Positions 8,336-15,323 of a stretch of 64,000 nucleotides of DNA are shown one piece after another. How positions within the stretch are numbered: the first letter of the stretch is position 1; every line of letters begins with the position of its first letter. The DNA lies in assembly GCF_900100765.1 (NCBI RefSeq), contig NZ_FNFO01000008.1, forward strand, positions 248,001-312,000, written 5' to 3'. The translations under genes and the position numbers were made by a program. This stretch comes from Catalinimonas alkaloidigena. GTDB taxonomy: Bacteria; Bacteroidota; Bacteroidia; Cytophagales; Flexibacteraceae. Below the pieces are notes generated by a model that was not told the origin of the DNA, did no database searches, and saw nothing but the letters and a program-made list of their open reading frames with translations.

Positions 8336-8977
8336 ATGCGGAGCAAAGGTAGGTATTTGAGCCTGGTGGCGGGCTGGTGGCTGGCGGGGTTGTGCTGGGC
8401 ACAAGCGCAGGACGTCACCCAAACGTACGACGACGGACGCCTGAAGGCGCAAGGCACACTACAGGAAGGGCACCGGCACGGACGCTGGACGTTCTACTAT
8501 CCCGACGGCACGGTCAGCGCTACCGAACAGTACCGACACGGGCAACTGGAAGGGCTCGTTCAGTATTACGACTTCGCGGGGCGGCTGATCGGCCGCGAGC
8601 AGTGGCACGAAGGCGCGCCCGAAGATTCGGCGGTGTACTACCATCCCAACGGGCAGGTCGAGAAAACGGGCGTGTACCGGGCCGGCCTCTACGAAGGCGA
8701 CTGGTTATTTTACAATCCCGACGGCAGTTTGCGGCAACGGGGGCAGTACCACCAGGGATTTCCGCACGGCGAGTGGTTTATCTACGACGAAACCGGCACC
8801 TTGCAGCAACATGGTTTTTACCGCCACGGTCAGGAAGACGGCCCGTGGGAATTTTACGACGCTAAAGGGCGGCTCCAGTACAAAGGAACGTTTGCAGCGG
8901 GCCACAAAGTAGGCGACTGGCAGGAGTACGACCGGCGCGGACGCGTTCGGGACACGCAACACCACCCTCTGCCATGA
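8336..8977 (+). CDS. Exported MORN/YwqK-type repeat protein
   Basis: This 213-residue protein has a signal peptide (about residues 1-25, ending CWAQAQ). Seven or eight tandem repeats of about 23 residues follow, with the pattern GxxxGxWxFYxxDGxLxxxxxYxxG, e.g. GRWTFYYPDGTVSATEQYRHG. This is the MORN_2/YwqK repeat found in the so-called YwqK antitoxin family and in many Bacteroidota exported proteins. The start at 8336 immediately precedes the signal peptide. No enzymatic residues are seen; a binding or scaffolding role is an inference. No toxin partner gene is next to it. Confidence 0.85.
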   Translation: MRSKGRYLSLVAGWWLAGLCWAQAQDVTQTYDDGRLKAQGTLQEGHRHGRWTFYYPDGTVSATEQYRHGQLEGLVQYYDFAGRLIGREQWHEGAPEDSAVYYHPNGQVEKTGVYRAGLYEGDWLFYNPDGSLRQRGQYHQGFPHGEWFIYDETGTLQQHGFYRHGQEDGPWEFYDAKGRLQYKGTFAAGHKVGDWQEYDRRGRVRDTQHHPLP

Positions 8978-9178
8978 GCACGGACGATACGCCCACCCAC
9001 CCTGTCGATTCGACCGTTCTTACCGAATCTGTTTGCAGGACCCGCTTTAGCGCCGGTAAATTAGTTTATTGCGTAGCCTTGTTCGACCATTGTGTTGAGA
9101 ACCGCTACTTTACCATGTTGAAAAGATCAGATGAAACAGGCTGTTTTGCCGTCAACGCGCCTCCCGTATTTTCCTAGT

Positions 9179-10234
9179 ATGAAAACGTTAGCCCGCGAAC
9201 AGGTATATTGGATTTGTCAGATTGTCGGCTGGAGTGCCTACGGCTTAATCTCCCTCTTTATCTCCTACTTTGCGGCGTCTGGCGAAGAAGCGCCCGCGCT
9301 CCAGATCCAGGAAATACTTTCGAGCCTGATGGTCGTGATCCTGGGCATCGGGCACACCCACTTTTTCCGGCATTTGTTGAAACGCTGGGGCTGGACGCAA
9401 CTTTCGCTCGACCAGTTGATTGTCCGGGTTCTGATTGCCGACGTAGTCATGGCCGTTTCGCTCGTGTTCATCATGTTCATGATCGACCTCATTCTGGGGC
9501 TGGTGCCGCTGCCGCTCCGCAACATCGATCTGGGCAGCCTCCTGCTGTCGCTGCCGGGGTTCAGCCTGACGTTTTTCATGTGGTCGCTCATGTATTTTGC
9601 CATCACGTCGTTCCGGAACTACAAGCGCGAAGAAATTGAGCGCCTCAAGTGGGAACGCTCCATCAAAGACTTCGAGCTGAACAAGCTGAAGTCGCAGATG
9701 AACCCCCATTTTGTGTTCAACGCCCTCAACAGCATCCGCGCCCTGGTGGAAGAAGATCCGGAGAAGGCCAAATCGTCGATCACCCAACTGTCGAATATCC
9801 TGCGAAATTCACTGATTGCCGGCCGCAGCAAAACCATTTCGCTCGAAGAAGAAATGCGTACGGTGAACGATTACCTGTTGCTGGAAAAGTTGCGTTTCGA
9901 AGAACGGCTGGACGTCAACATTCACCTGGCCCCCGAAGCGCTGCAAATCCGCGTCCCCCCCATGATTGTGCAGACCCTGGCCGAAAATGCCGTGAAACAC
10001 GGGATCTCCAAAAAAACCGAGGGGGGCTTTATCGAAATTGCGGGCCACATGGAAAACAATTGCCTGCAACTGTCCATCCGGAACACCGGGGTGTTGAAGT
10101 CGCTTAACAGCGGAGGATTTGGTATTTTGAATACCAAACAGCGTCTGGAGCTTCTGTACGGCTCCGAAGACTACTTCACCATCACCCAGGAAAGCCCTGA
10201 TGTTGTCCACGTAAACTTAAAAATACCTTGCTGA
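9179..10234 (+). CDS. LytS/YehU-type sensor histidine kinase
   Basis: This 351-residue protein has four predicted membrane helices in the first 145 residues, then a coiled-coil linker and the His_kinase (PF06580) motif LKSQMNPHFVFNALNSIRALV, with phospho-accepting His177. A HATPase domain follows, with the N-box QTLAENAVKHGI and the GFGILNTKQRLELLYG segment. The start at 9179 is preferred over 9131 because the upstream residues are not hydrophobic-anchor-like. The stop codon overlaps the start of the LytTR regulator by one base (TGATG), so the two are translationally coupled and form a two-component system. Confidence 0.93.
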   Translation: MKTLAREQVYWICQIVGWSAYGLISLFISYFAASGEEAPALQIQEILSSLMVVILGIGHTHFFRHLLKRWGWTQLSLDQLIVRVLIADVVMAVSLVFIMFMIDLILGLVPLPLRNIDLGSLLLSLPGFSLTFFMWSLMYFAITSFRNYKREEIERLKWERSIKDFELNKLKSQMNPHFVFNALNSIRALVEEDPEKAKSSITQLSNILRNSLIAGRSKTISLEEEMRTVNDYLLLEKLRFEERLDVNIHLAPEALQIRVPPMIVQTLAENAVKHGISKKTEGGFIEIAGHMENNCLQLSIRNTGVLKSLNSGGFGILNTKQRLELLYGSEDYFTITQESPDVVHVNLKIPC

Positions 10235-10974
10235 TGAGAACTTTAATCGTCGACGACGAACGATTAGCACGAAACGAATTGCGTCGCCTGTTGCAGGCTT
10301 ACGACCAGATCGAAATTGTGGGGGAGGCGGTCAACGGAGAAGACGCGCTGGAAAAGATCAAAGAATTACGCCCCGAACTCCTGTTTCTGGACATTCAAAT
10401 GCCCGGTAAGAATGGCTTCGAGGTGCTGATGGAATTGAAAGAGAATGTACCGGAAGTCATTTTTACGACGGCCTACGACGAATACGCACTAAAAGCGTTC
10501 GAGTTCAATGCGCTGGACTACTTGTTGAAACCTATCGAACCGCAACGTCTCGATGCGGCCATTCAACGCCTGGAAGCCAACGAGCCCAACGAACGTCCGC
10601 TTACGCAGGGCTCTTCGGCAGAACCCGAACAAAAGATTCTGGGCGAATTCGATCAGGTATTTGTGAAGGACGGGGACAAATGCTGGTTTGTTACCCTGGG
10701 CAAAGTGCGCTTGTTTGAATCGATCGGCAACTACGTACGGCTTCACTTCGATCACCACAAGCCTCTGATTTTGCGGTCGCTCAACGCCCTGGACGAGCGG
10801 CTGGACTCTAACGTATTTTTCCGGGCCAACCGCAAACACATCATCAACCTGCGGATGATTGAAACCATTGAGCCTTATTTCAGTGGAGGACTGGTGGTGC
10901 GTCTGAAGGGCGGGGATCGGATCGAGATTTCGCGGCGTCAGGCCATTCGGTTTAAGGAACTGCTCAGCCTCTAA
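10234..10974 (+). CDS. LytTR-family response regulator
   Basis: This 246-residue protein has a CheY-like receiver (residues 1-118) with acidic residues Asp7 and Asp8, phospho-acceptor Asp53 in LLFLDIQMPG, the conserved TTAYDEYAL and the switch lysine in YLLKPI. A LytTR DNA-binding domain follows (about 140-246, with SIGNYVRLH and the FFRANRKHIINLRMI segment). It is partner of the LytS-type kinase encoded immediately upstream. The ATG at 10234 overlaps the kinase stop; a TTG two codons earlier is possible but unnecessary. Downstream lies the small-RNA cluster on the opposite strand. Confidence 0.95.
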   Translation: MRTLIVDDERLARNELRRLLQAYDQIEIVGEAVNGEDALEKIKELRPELLFLDIQMPGKNGFEVLMELKENVPEVIFTTAYDEYALKAFEFNALDYLLKPIEPQRLDAAIQRLEANEPNERPLTQGSSAEPEQKILGEFDQVFVKDGDKCWFVTLGKVRLFESIGNYVRLHFDHHKPLILRSLNALDERLDSNVFFRANRKHIINLRMIETIEPYFSGGLVVRLKGGDRIEISRRQAIRFKELLSL

Positions 10975-10988
10975 TCACGTAAGGGCAT

Positions 10989-11049
10989 AAAAAAAGACAG
11001 TCAGACCCACCACAATCTGACTGTCCAAACAACCTACTTTATACACCAA
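10989..11049 (-). repeat. Shared 3' module of the small-RNA units, copy in R3
   Basis: Read on the minus strand this copy is TTTGGTGTATAAAGTAGG, TTGTTTG, then a 10-bp hairpin GACAGTCAGA/TCTGACTGTC (11025-10996) enclosing the loop TTGTGGTGGG, then seven T. The same order occurs at 11599-11661 and 12022-12085. The loop core TTGTGGTGG is unchanged in all three copies while the stem differs by paired changes, as expected for a conserved RNA hairpin that also serves as an intrinsic terminator. Confidence 0.85.
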
Positions 11050-11150
11050 ATTAACCAAAAGCGGTAAAGAAAGGACTTGAACCTTTGTTGGCTGCCGGTT
11101 TCAGCTCCTTACCCAACAACGTGTGATTTTGGTCGCCGCGTTGTTTTGAT
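10989..11150 (-). ncRNA. Small-RNA unit R3 with 52-nt mini tRNA-like body
   Basis: A minus-strand unit of about 160 nt is predicted from a TATCTTTG -7 element at 11164-11157 to a terminator at 11025-10989. Within it, bases 11113-11062 fold like a tRNA without an anticodon arm. The acceptor stem is GGTAAGG/CTTTACC (7 bp, one G-U). The D-arm CTG/CAG has loop AAACCGG, with the conserved A and GG. The T-arm is AAAGG/CCTTT with canonical loop TTCAAGT, followed by an unpaired G. No CCA is encoded. After it come CTTTTGG and the module shared with R1 and R2. It is not a standard tRNA; the boundaries are inferred from promoter and terminator only. Confidence 0.55.
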
Positions 11151-11156
11151 GTATTG

Positions 11157-11164
11157 CAAAGATA
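11157..11164 (-). promoter_or_regulatory. Bacteroidota -7 element TATCTTTG for unit R3
   Basis: The minus-strand octamer TATCTTTG is an exact match to TAnnTTTG. A TTTA/TTTT stretch at the right distance upstream (11184-11188) could serve as a weak -33 element. Transcription would start near 11150. Confidence 0.5.
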
Positions 11165-11598
11165 GATGCGTCAGGCCGATTTTTAAAATAATTGAAATCT
11201 ACCCCCTTAATTTTTCAATTATTTTTATAGCTGTCCTATGTAGATTTAATTTTTTCTAAAGACAGCGCAAAATTGATAAGTCGGATTACCAATCTGACAA
11301 CGATTTCAACCAACGCAACCGCCTACGCGAATCTCCCTGATAATCAAGCACATTTGCATGTAGAGTTATCCAAATCCCTATGCCTAAACGCGCGATTTTC
11401 AATCAAAAATTTTGTATATCTACGATAGCTAATTAATCCGGTTGCTTGCGAAGCACTCCTACCGACGATTCTTCGGTCAAAGCGGCATTCACTACTTGTT
11501 CGCTGATCTGAAAGAGAAGAAGAGGAATGAGAAAAGAAAAATCTTAGGAGAATATCCTCTGCGATTGAGGTCCCTACCGTGGCATGTATAGTGGGTAC
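11165..11598. other. AT-rich spacer between small-RNA units R3 and R2
   Basis: No convincing gene is present in these 434 bases. A 93-residue minus-strand open frame runs from the R2 terminator hairpin to 11344, but its residue composition looks random and its start lies inside the hairpin. The DNA is much more AT-rich than the flanking coding regions and has no further repeat that I can see. Confidence 0.5.
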
Positions 11599-11661
11599 AA
11601 AAAAAAGACAGCCAGACCCCACCACAAGTCTGGCTGCTCAAACAACCTACTTATACACCAA
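11599..11661 (-). repeat. Shared 3' module of the small-RNA units, copy in R2
   Basis: This copy reads TTGGTGTATAAGTAGG on the minus strand (one A fewer than the others), then TTGTTTG, a 9-bp hairpin (11636-11609) and eight T. In the stem a C-G pair replaces the U-A pair of R3 at the same position, a compensatory change. Confidence 0.85.
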
Positions 11662-11708
11662 TTTATTTTTTTAGCTGTTCATGCCGAGTAGCCATTTGAC
11701 TAACACCG
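11599..11708 (-). ncRNA. Small-RNA unit R2, shared 3' module without a recognisable tRNA body
   Basis: A predicted minus-strand transcript of about 110 nt runs from a TATATTTG -7 element (11722-11715) to a terminator (11636-11599). The 5' half contains GGCTACTCGGCATGAACAGCT, in which ACAGCT echoes the end of the R1 tRNA-like body, but no acceptor stem or T-arm can be drawn. The 3' half is the shared module with hairpin CAGCCAGAC/GTCTGGCTG and loop TTGTGGTGG. It may be a paralogue that lost the tRNA-like part. Ends are inferred, not measured. Confidence 0.45.
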
Positions 11709-11714
11709 ACAATG

Positions 11715-11722
11715 CAAATATA
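11715..11722 (-). promoter_or_regulatory. Bacteroidota -7 element TATATTTG for unit R2
   Basis: The minus-strand octamer is an exact TAnnTTTG match. I do not see a clear -33 TTTG at the expected distance, so promoter strength is uncertain. Confidence 0.45.
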
Positions 11723-11800
11723 CGACCTATCTCGACATTATTGACATTTCCGCATTTTAAGAAGGAAAATATTCATAAAATTTATTTTTAGATCTTATTA

Positions 11801-12049
11801 TTAAAAATATGATACCCAATCGCTTGGTTTCATAACAAATATTAATAGATCTTCAAGAACCCAGTTTTGCATATTCGCATACCAGAATACACACTTCAAT
11901 TCATAACCATCAGAGGAACATTCGACTTTAGCTACCCTGCGCCCACAGGGAGTTGCTAACTTCACACCCGGAAATATGATGAGATCTGCTGGGAAGGAAA
12001 GTGGGCTAGAGTAGGTATAAACAAAAAAAAACAGCCAGATCCACCACAA
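11801..12049 (-). pseudogene. Possible remnant of a small protein gene between R1 and R2
   Basis: The minus-strand frame encodes a protein-like stretch (FPGVKLATPCGRRVAKVE, then ELKCVFWYANMQNWVLEDLL) with the feel of a small SH3-like or DUF2158-type domain. Its only upstream start-like codons lie inside the R1 terminator hairpin and the first 25 codons are junk-like. I read it as a gene that has lost its N-terminus or as chance. Base composition is AT-rich like the rest of this interval and unlike the neighbouring genes. Confidence 0.25.
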
Positions 12050-12085
12050 TCTGACTGTTCAAACAACCTACTTTATACACCAAAA
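12022..12085 (-). repeat. Shared 3' module of the small-RNA units, copy in R1
   Basis: On the minus strand it reads TTTTGGTGTATAAAGTAGG, TTGTTTG, hairpin AACAGTCAGA/TCTGGCTGTT (12059-12030) around TTGTGGTGGA, then about eight T. One stem position is a U-G pair, intermediate between the U-A of R3 and C-G of R2. Confidence 0.85.
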
Positions 12086-12258
12086 GCTGTAAGGGAAGGA
12101 TTCGAACCTCCACGGAGCGGTTAGCGTTGGCATTTCAGAAAGGAAGGTTCCTTGCTGAACCGCCAAAGTTTATCCCGAACTCTCCACCCCCGAGACAGGA
12201 GGGCATGTCTGCCAATTTCATCACCTTACAGTGTGAGCCGGACTATTTCCGACTTGAT
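12023..12258 (-). ncRNA. Small-RNA unit R1 with enlarged (144-nt) tRNA-like body
   Basis: A predicted minus-strand transcript of about 236 nt begins after a TACCTTTG -7 element (12272-12265). Bases 12230-12087 have tRNA hallmarks: a perfect 7-bp acceptor stem TGTAAGG/CCTTACA, a Leu-like D-arm with loop AAATTGGCAGA, a possible anticodon-type stem CCCTC/GGGGG with a 7-nt loop CTGTCTC, and a T-arm GGAGG/CCTTC with loop TTCGAAT. Between the anticodon-type stem and the T-arm sit about 75 nt instead of the usual 4-20. They contain a long hairpin (TTGGC...TTCAG/CTGAA...GCCAA). It could be a tRNA with a giant variable arm, a tRNA with an insertion, or a tRNA-derived sRNA. Confidence 0.55.
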
Positions 12259-12264
12259 TTATGA

Positions 12265-12272
12265 CAAAGGTA
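12265..12272 (-). promoter_or_regulatory. Bacteroidota promoter for unit R1 (TACCTTTG)
   Basis: TACCTTTG matches TAnnTTTG exactly. TTTC lies 19 bases upstream (12295-12292), one base off the -33 TTTG consensus. Transcription would start near 12258, pointing away from the AsnC-type gene at 12382. Confidence 0.55.
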
Positions 12273-12381
12273 AATACACCAGATTTATTTTGAAAATATT
12301 CAACAAAATTTCCTTAATTTTTTTATTATTTTTAATTTTGGCGAGCATAATTTAACAATCAACAAAACAACCTCAGCGCAA

Positions 12382-12858
12382 ATGGCCGCAAATTCAGAAA
12401 TTGACAATGTTGACCTGAAAATCCTGAAATTACTGATGGACAACGCCAATATTCCTTATACCGAAGTGGCAAAACGGGTCTTTGTTTCCGGGGGTACCGT
12501 ACACGTGCGGATGCGCAAAATGCAGGAATTAGGGGTAGTAACGGGATCGCAACTTAAAATTGATTATACCAAGCTCGGGTACGACATCAGCGCCTTCCTC
12601 GGCATCTACCTGGAAAAGAGTTCGATGTACGCGGAAGTGGCCGAGAAGCTGCGCGAGATTCCTGAGATTGTCAGCATGCACTATACCACCGGACTATATT
12701 CTATCTTTGCACGAATCATTTGCCGGGATACCATTCATCTCCGCAGTGTGCTGCACGACAAAATTCAACGCGTGCCTGGTATACAACGTACCGAAACGTT
12801 TATCTCGCTGGAGGAAACCCTCGAACGATCGGTGCGGCTGGACCAGGACCTGAAATAG
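12382..12858 (+). CDS. Lrp/AsnC-family transcriptional regulator
   Basis: This 158-residue protein has an N-terminal winged helix-turn-helix (about residues 8-62, with DLKILKLLMDNANIPYTEVA and the GTVHVRMRKMQELGVV wing). A RAM/AsnC ligand-binding alpha/beta domain follows (about 70-150). The length is typical of the family, whose members form octamers and respond to amino acids or related small molecules. It lies 146 bases upstream of sufB, but that gap holds a separate promoter and operator, so it is probably its own transcription unit. The effector cannot be read from sequence. Confidence 0.92.
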   Translation: MAANSEIDNVDLKILKLLMDNANIPYTEVAKRVFVSGGTVHVRMRKMQELGVVTGSQLKIDYTKLGYDISAFLGIYLEKSSMYAEVAEKLREIPEIVSMHYTTGLYSIFARIICRDTIHLRSVLHDKIQRVPGIQRTETFISLEETLERSVRLDQDLK

Positions 12859-12966
12859 GCAACCTTCTTTGCACATAGGTTTACCTTATATTAGGATAGG
12901 AAATATCTATGGGCGACCCTCTGTAAAAAGTGGCGCAAAGGAAACCTTCAGACCGAATTTTTGTTA

Positions 12967-12994
12967 TATTTTTGTAAAACGTAGAATCATTCTA
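12967..12994 (+). promoter_or_regulatory. suf promoter with Fur/PerR-like palindrome
   Basis: TATTTTTG at 12967-12974 matches the -7 consensus. Centred eight bases further on is the perfect 13-base palindrome tagaatcattcta (12982-12994), which resembles the 7-1-7 core of Fur and PerR boxes. It covers the expected start site (about 12981), so a bound repressor would block the suf operon. Which regulator binds is an inference. Confidence 0.55.
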
Positions 12995-13004
12995 AATTAG
13001 ATTC

Positions 13005-14450
13005 ATGGCCAAGGAAACCGAATTATTAGAAAGCCTAACGCAGTCGGAATACAAGTACGGATTCGTCTCGAACATCGAGGCCGACGAAGCCCCGAAAGGG
13101 CTGAACGAAGATACCGTTCGCTTTATTTCGGCGAAGAAGGGCGAGCCGGTGTGGCTGCTGGAATGGCGTCTGAAGGCGTTCGCGCTGTGGAAGAAGATGA
13201 CAGAACCTCGGTGGCCTAACGTCAACTATCCGGCAATCGATTACCAGGACATTATATATTATTCTGCGCCCAAGCAGAAAACCAAGCCCAAAAGTCTGGA
13301 TGAGGTAGATCCCGAGTTGCGCGCTACGTTCGAAAAACTGGGCATTTCGCTCAACGAACAGAAGCGTCTGACCGGCGTAGCGGTCGATGCTGTTCTCGAC
13401 AGCGTCTCGGTCGCGACTACCTTTAAAGAGAAGCTCAGCGAAATGGGCATTATCTTCTGCTCAATGAGCGAAGCGGTAGAAAACCACCCAGAACTGGTCA
13501 AGAAGTATCTGGGATCGGTGGTACCGGCCAGCGATAACTATTTCGCAGCCCTGAACTCGGCGGTGTTTAGCGACGGTTCGTTCTGCTACATTCCGAAAGG
13601 TGTGCGGTGTCCGATGGAACTTTCGACCTATTTCCGCATCAATGCGGCCAACACCGGTCAGTTCGAACGGACCCTCATTGTGGCCGAAGACAGCAGCTAT
13701 GTCAGCTACCTGGAGGGCTGTACCGCCCCCATGCGCGACCAGAATCAGTTGCACGCGGCGGTGGTGGAAATCGTCGCCAAAGAAAATGCCGAAGTGAAGT
13801 ACTCGACAGTACAAAACTGGTATCCGGGCGACAAAGACGGCAAAGGTGGCATTTACAACTTTGTGACGAAGCGTGGCATCTGCCTTGGTAACAACTCCAA
13901 AATTTCGTGGACGCAGGTAGAAACGGGCTCTGCCATCACCTGGAAATATCCTTCCGTAATCCTGAAAGGCGACAACTCGGTCGGCGAGTTTTATTCTGTG
14001 GCGGTGACCAATAACATGCAACAGGCCGATACCGGCACGAAAATGATTCACCTGGGACGTAACACTAAAAGCCGCATCGTTTCGAAAGGCATTTCGGCAG
14101 GCCGCAGCCAGAACTCGTACCGGGGTCTGGTGCAGGTGCACAAACGTGCGGCCAATGCGCGGAACTTCTCCCAGTGCGACTCTCTGCTGATGGGCGACAA
14201 ATGCGGCGCCCATACGTTTCCTTATATAGAGGTAAAAAACTCATCGGCCATGGTGGAACACGAAGCCACTACGTCGAAAATCGGTGAAGATCAACTCTTC
14301 TATTGCAACCAGCGCGGTATTTCGACCGAAGACGCCGTAGCGCTGATCGTGAACGGATACGCGAAAGAAGTACTTAACCAACTTCCGATGGAATTCGCAG
14401 TAGAAGCGCAGAAGCTCCTCGCCATCTCGCTGGAAGGCAGCGTAGGGTAA
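13005..14450 (+). CDS. sufB: Fe-S cluster assembly protein SufB
   Basis: This 481-residue protein is the scaffold subunit of the SUF Fe-S assembly complex SufBC2D. Typical SufB features are the N-terminal [66 protein letters not shown], and the C-terminal beta-helix with [22 protein letters not shown], then the [20 protein letters not shown] segment holding conserved cysteines. Length and order are normal. It is the first gene of the operon, with an unusually long 104-base gap to sufC that holds a hairpin. Confidence 0.98.
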   Translation: MAKETELLESLTQSEYKYGFVSNIEADEAPKGLNEDTVRFISAKKGEPVWLLEWRLKAFALWKKMTEPRWPNVNYPAIDYQDIIYYSAPKQKTKPKSLDEVDPELRATFEKLGISLNEQKRLTGVAVDAVLDSVSVATTFKEKLSEMGIIFCSMSEAVENHPELVKKYLGSVVPASDNYFAALNSAVFSDGSFCYIPKGVRCPMELSTYFRINAANTGQFERTLIVAEDSSYVSYLEGCTAPMRDQNQLHAAVVEIVAKENAEVKYSTVQNWYPGDKDGKGGIYNFVTKRGICLGNNSKISWTQVETGSAITWKYPSVILKGDNSVGEFYSVAVTNNMQQADTGTKMIHLGRNTKSRIVSKGISAGRSQNSYRGLVQVHKRAANARNFSQCDSLLMGDKCGAHTFPYIEVKNSSAMVEHEATTSKIGEDQLFYCNQRGISTEDAVALIVNGYAKEVLNQLPMEFAVEAQKLLAISLEGSVG

Positions 14451-14478
14451 GCGACCGCGACGACATTAGGCATCAGTC

Positions 14479-14502
14479 AGGTAGCTTCCCCCGAGGCTAC
14501 CT
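14479..14502 (+). terminator. Hairpin between sufB and sufC
   Basis: The stem ggtagc/gctacc (extended by A-T) is followed by tttgtttt. The T-run is interrupted, so this is a weak terminator or an mRNA processing/stability element that could lower sufC-E expression relative to sufB. Confidence 0.45.
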
Positions 14503-14554
14503 TTGTTTTACACCCCACCCCCATTGAATTTTCTGTACCGATTTATCTGTCATT

Positions 14555-15313
14555 ATGCTTACTATAAAAAATCTGCACGCAAAAATTGAAGATAAGGCCA
14601 TTCTGAAGGGAATCGACCTGGAAGTGAAACCGGGCGAAGTGCACGCCATCATGGGGCCGAACGGTTCCGGCAAAAGCACCCTGGCTTCTGTACTGGCCGG
14701 CCGCGAAGAATACGAAGTGACCGAAGGCGAAGTAACCTTTCAGGGCATGGATCTGCTCGACATGGCTCCGGAAGACCGCGCGCGCGAAGGCATTTTCCTG
14801 GCCTTTCAGTATCCCGTCGAAATTCCGGGTGTCAGTACGACCAACTTTCTGAAAACCGCCGTCAACGAAGTGCGGAAACACCGTGGCCTGCCGCCGCTGG
14901 ACGCCGTCGCTTTCCTGAACAAGATGAAAGAAAAGATGGCGCTGGTCGAGATCGACAAGTCGCTGCTGAGCCGCTCGCTGAACGAAGGATTCTCGGGTGG
15001 AGAGAAAAAGCGTAACGAGATTTTCCAGATGGCGATGCTCGAGCCTACGCTCTCGCTGCTGGACGAAACCGATTCGGGCCTCGACATCGACGCGCTGCGG
15101 ATCGTCGCCAACGGGGTGAACAAGCTCCGTTCGGCCGACAAAGCCACCATCGTCGTGACCCACTACCAGCGCCTTCTCGACTACATCGTCCCCGACTTTG
15201 TACACGTACTTTACAACGGTCGTATCGTTAAGTCGGGCGGTAAAGAACTGGCCCTGGAACTGGAAGAAAAAGGGTACGACTGGATTAAAAACGAAGTAGA
15301 CGCGACTGCATAA
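14555..15313 (+). CDS. sufC: Fe-S cluster assembly ATPase SufC
   Basis: This 252-residue protein is an ABC-type ATPase: Walker A GPNGSGKST (about residues 34-42), Q-loop Gln85, signature SGGEKKR (147-153) and Walker B LSLLDETDSGLD (167-178). The signature and the ETDSGLD sequence are characteristic of SufC rather than of transporter ATPases. It binds SufB and SufD and powers cluster assembly in the cytoplasm. It lies ten bases before sufD on the same strand. Confidence 0.98.
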   Translation: MLTIKNLHAKIEDKAILKGIDLEVKPGEVHAIMGPNGSGKSTLASVLAGREEYEVTEGEVTFQGMDLLDMAPEDRAREGIFLAFQYPVEIPGVSTTNFLKTAVNEVRKHRGLPPLDAVAFLNKMKEKMALVEIDKSLLSRSLNEGFSGGEKKRNEIFQMAMLEPTLSLLDETDSGLDIDALRIVANGVNKLRSADKATIVVTHYQRLLDYIVPDFVHVLYNGRIVKSGGKELALELEEKGYDWIKNEVDATA

Positions 15314-15323
15314 GCATTTTCTG

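Noticed and set aside
8974-9177. Open frame overlapping the MORN gene stop (67 residues)
   Set aside because: ATGA overlap looks attractive, but the peptide has no signal, motif or plausible composition, and the interval holds promoter-like DNA for the LytS gene.
11344-11625. 93-residue minus-strand frame starting in the R2 terminator
   Set aside because: The start codon lies inside the terminator hairpin and the composition is Ser/Arg random-looking.
10989-12085. The three repeats as CRISPR or transposon ends
   Set aside because: Spacing is irregular (about 400 and 600 bases), there are only three copies, no cas genes or transposase are present, and the repeats end in terminator hairpins.
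12087-12230. R1 as tmRNA
   Set aside because: No tag-peptide frame with a resume codon is present and the length is far below the usual 350 nt.
12152-12355. Plus-strand 67-residue frame upstream of the AsnC gene
   Set aside because: It is antisense to the R1 unit and its promoter and ends in poly-aromatic junk.
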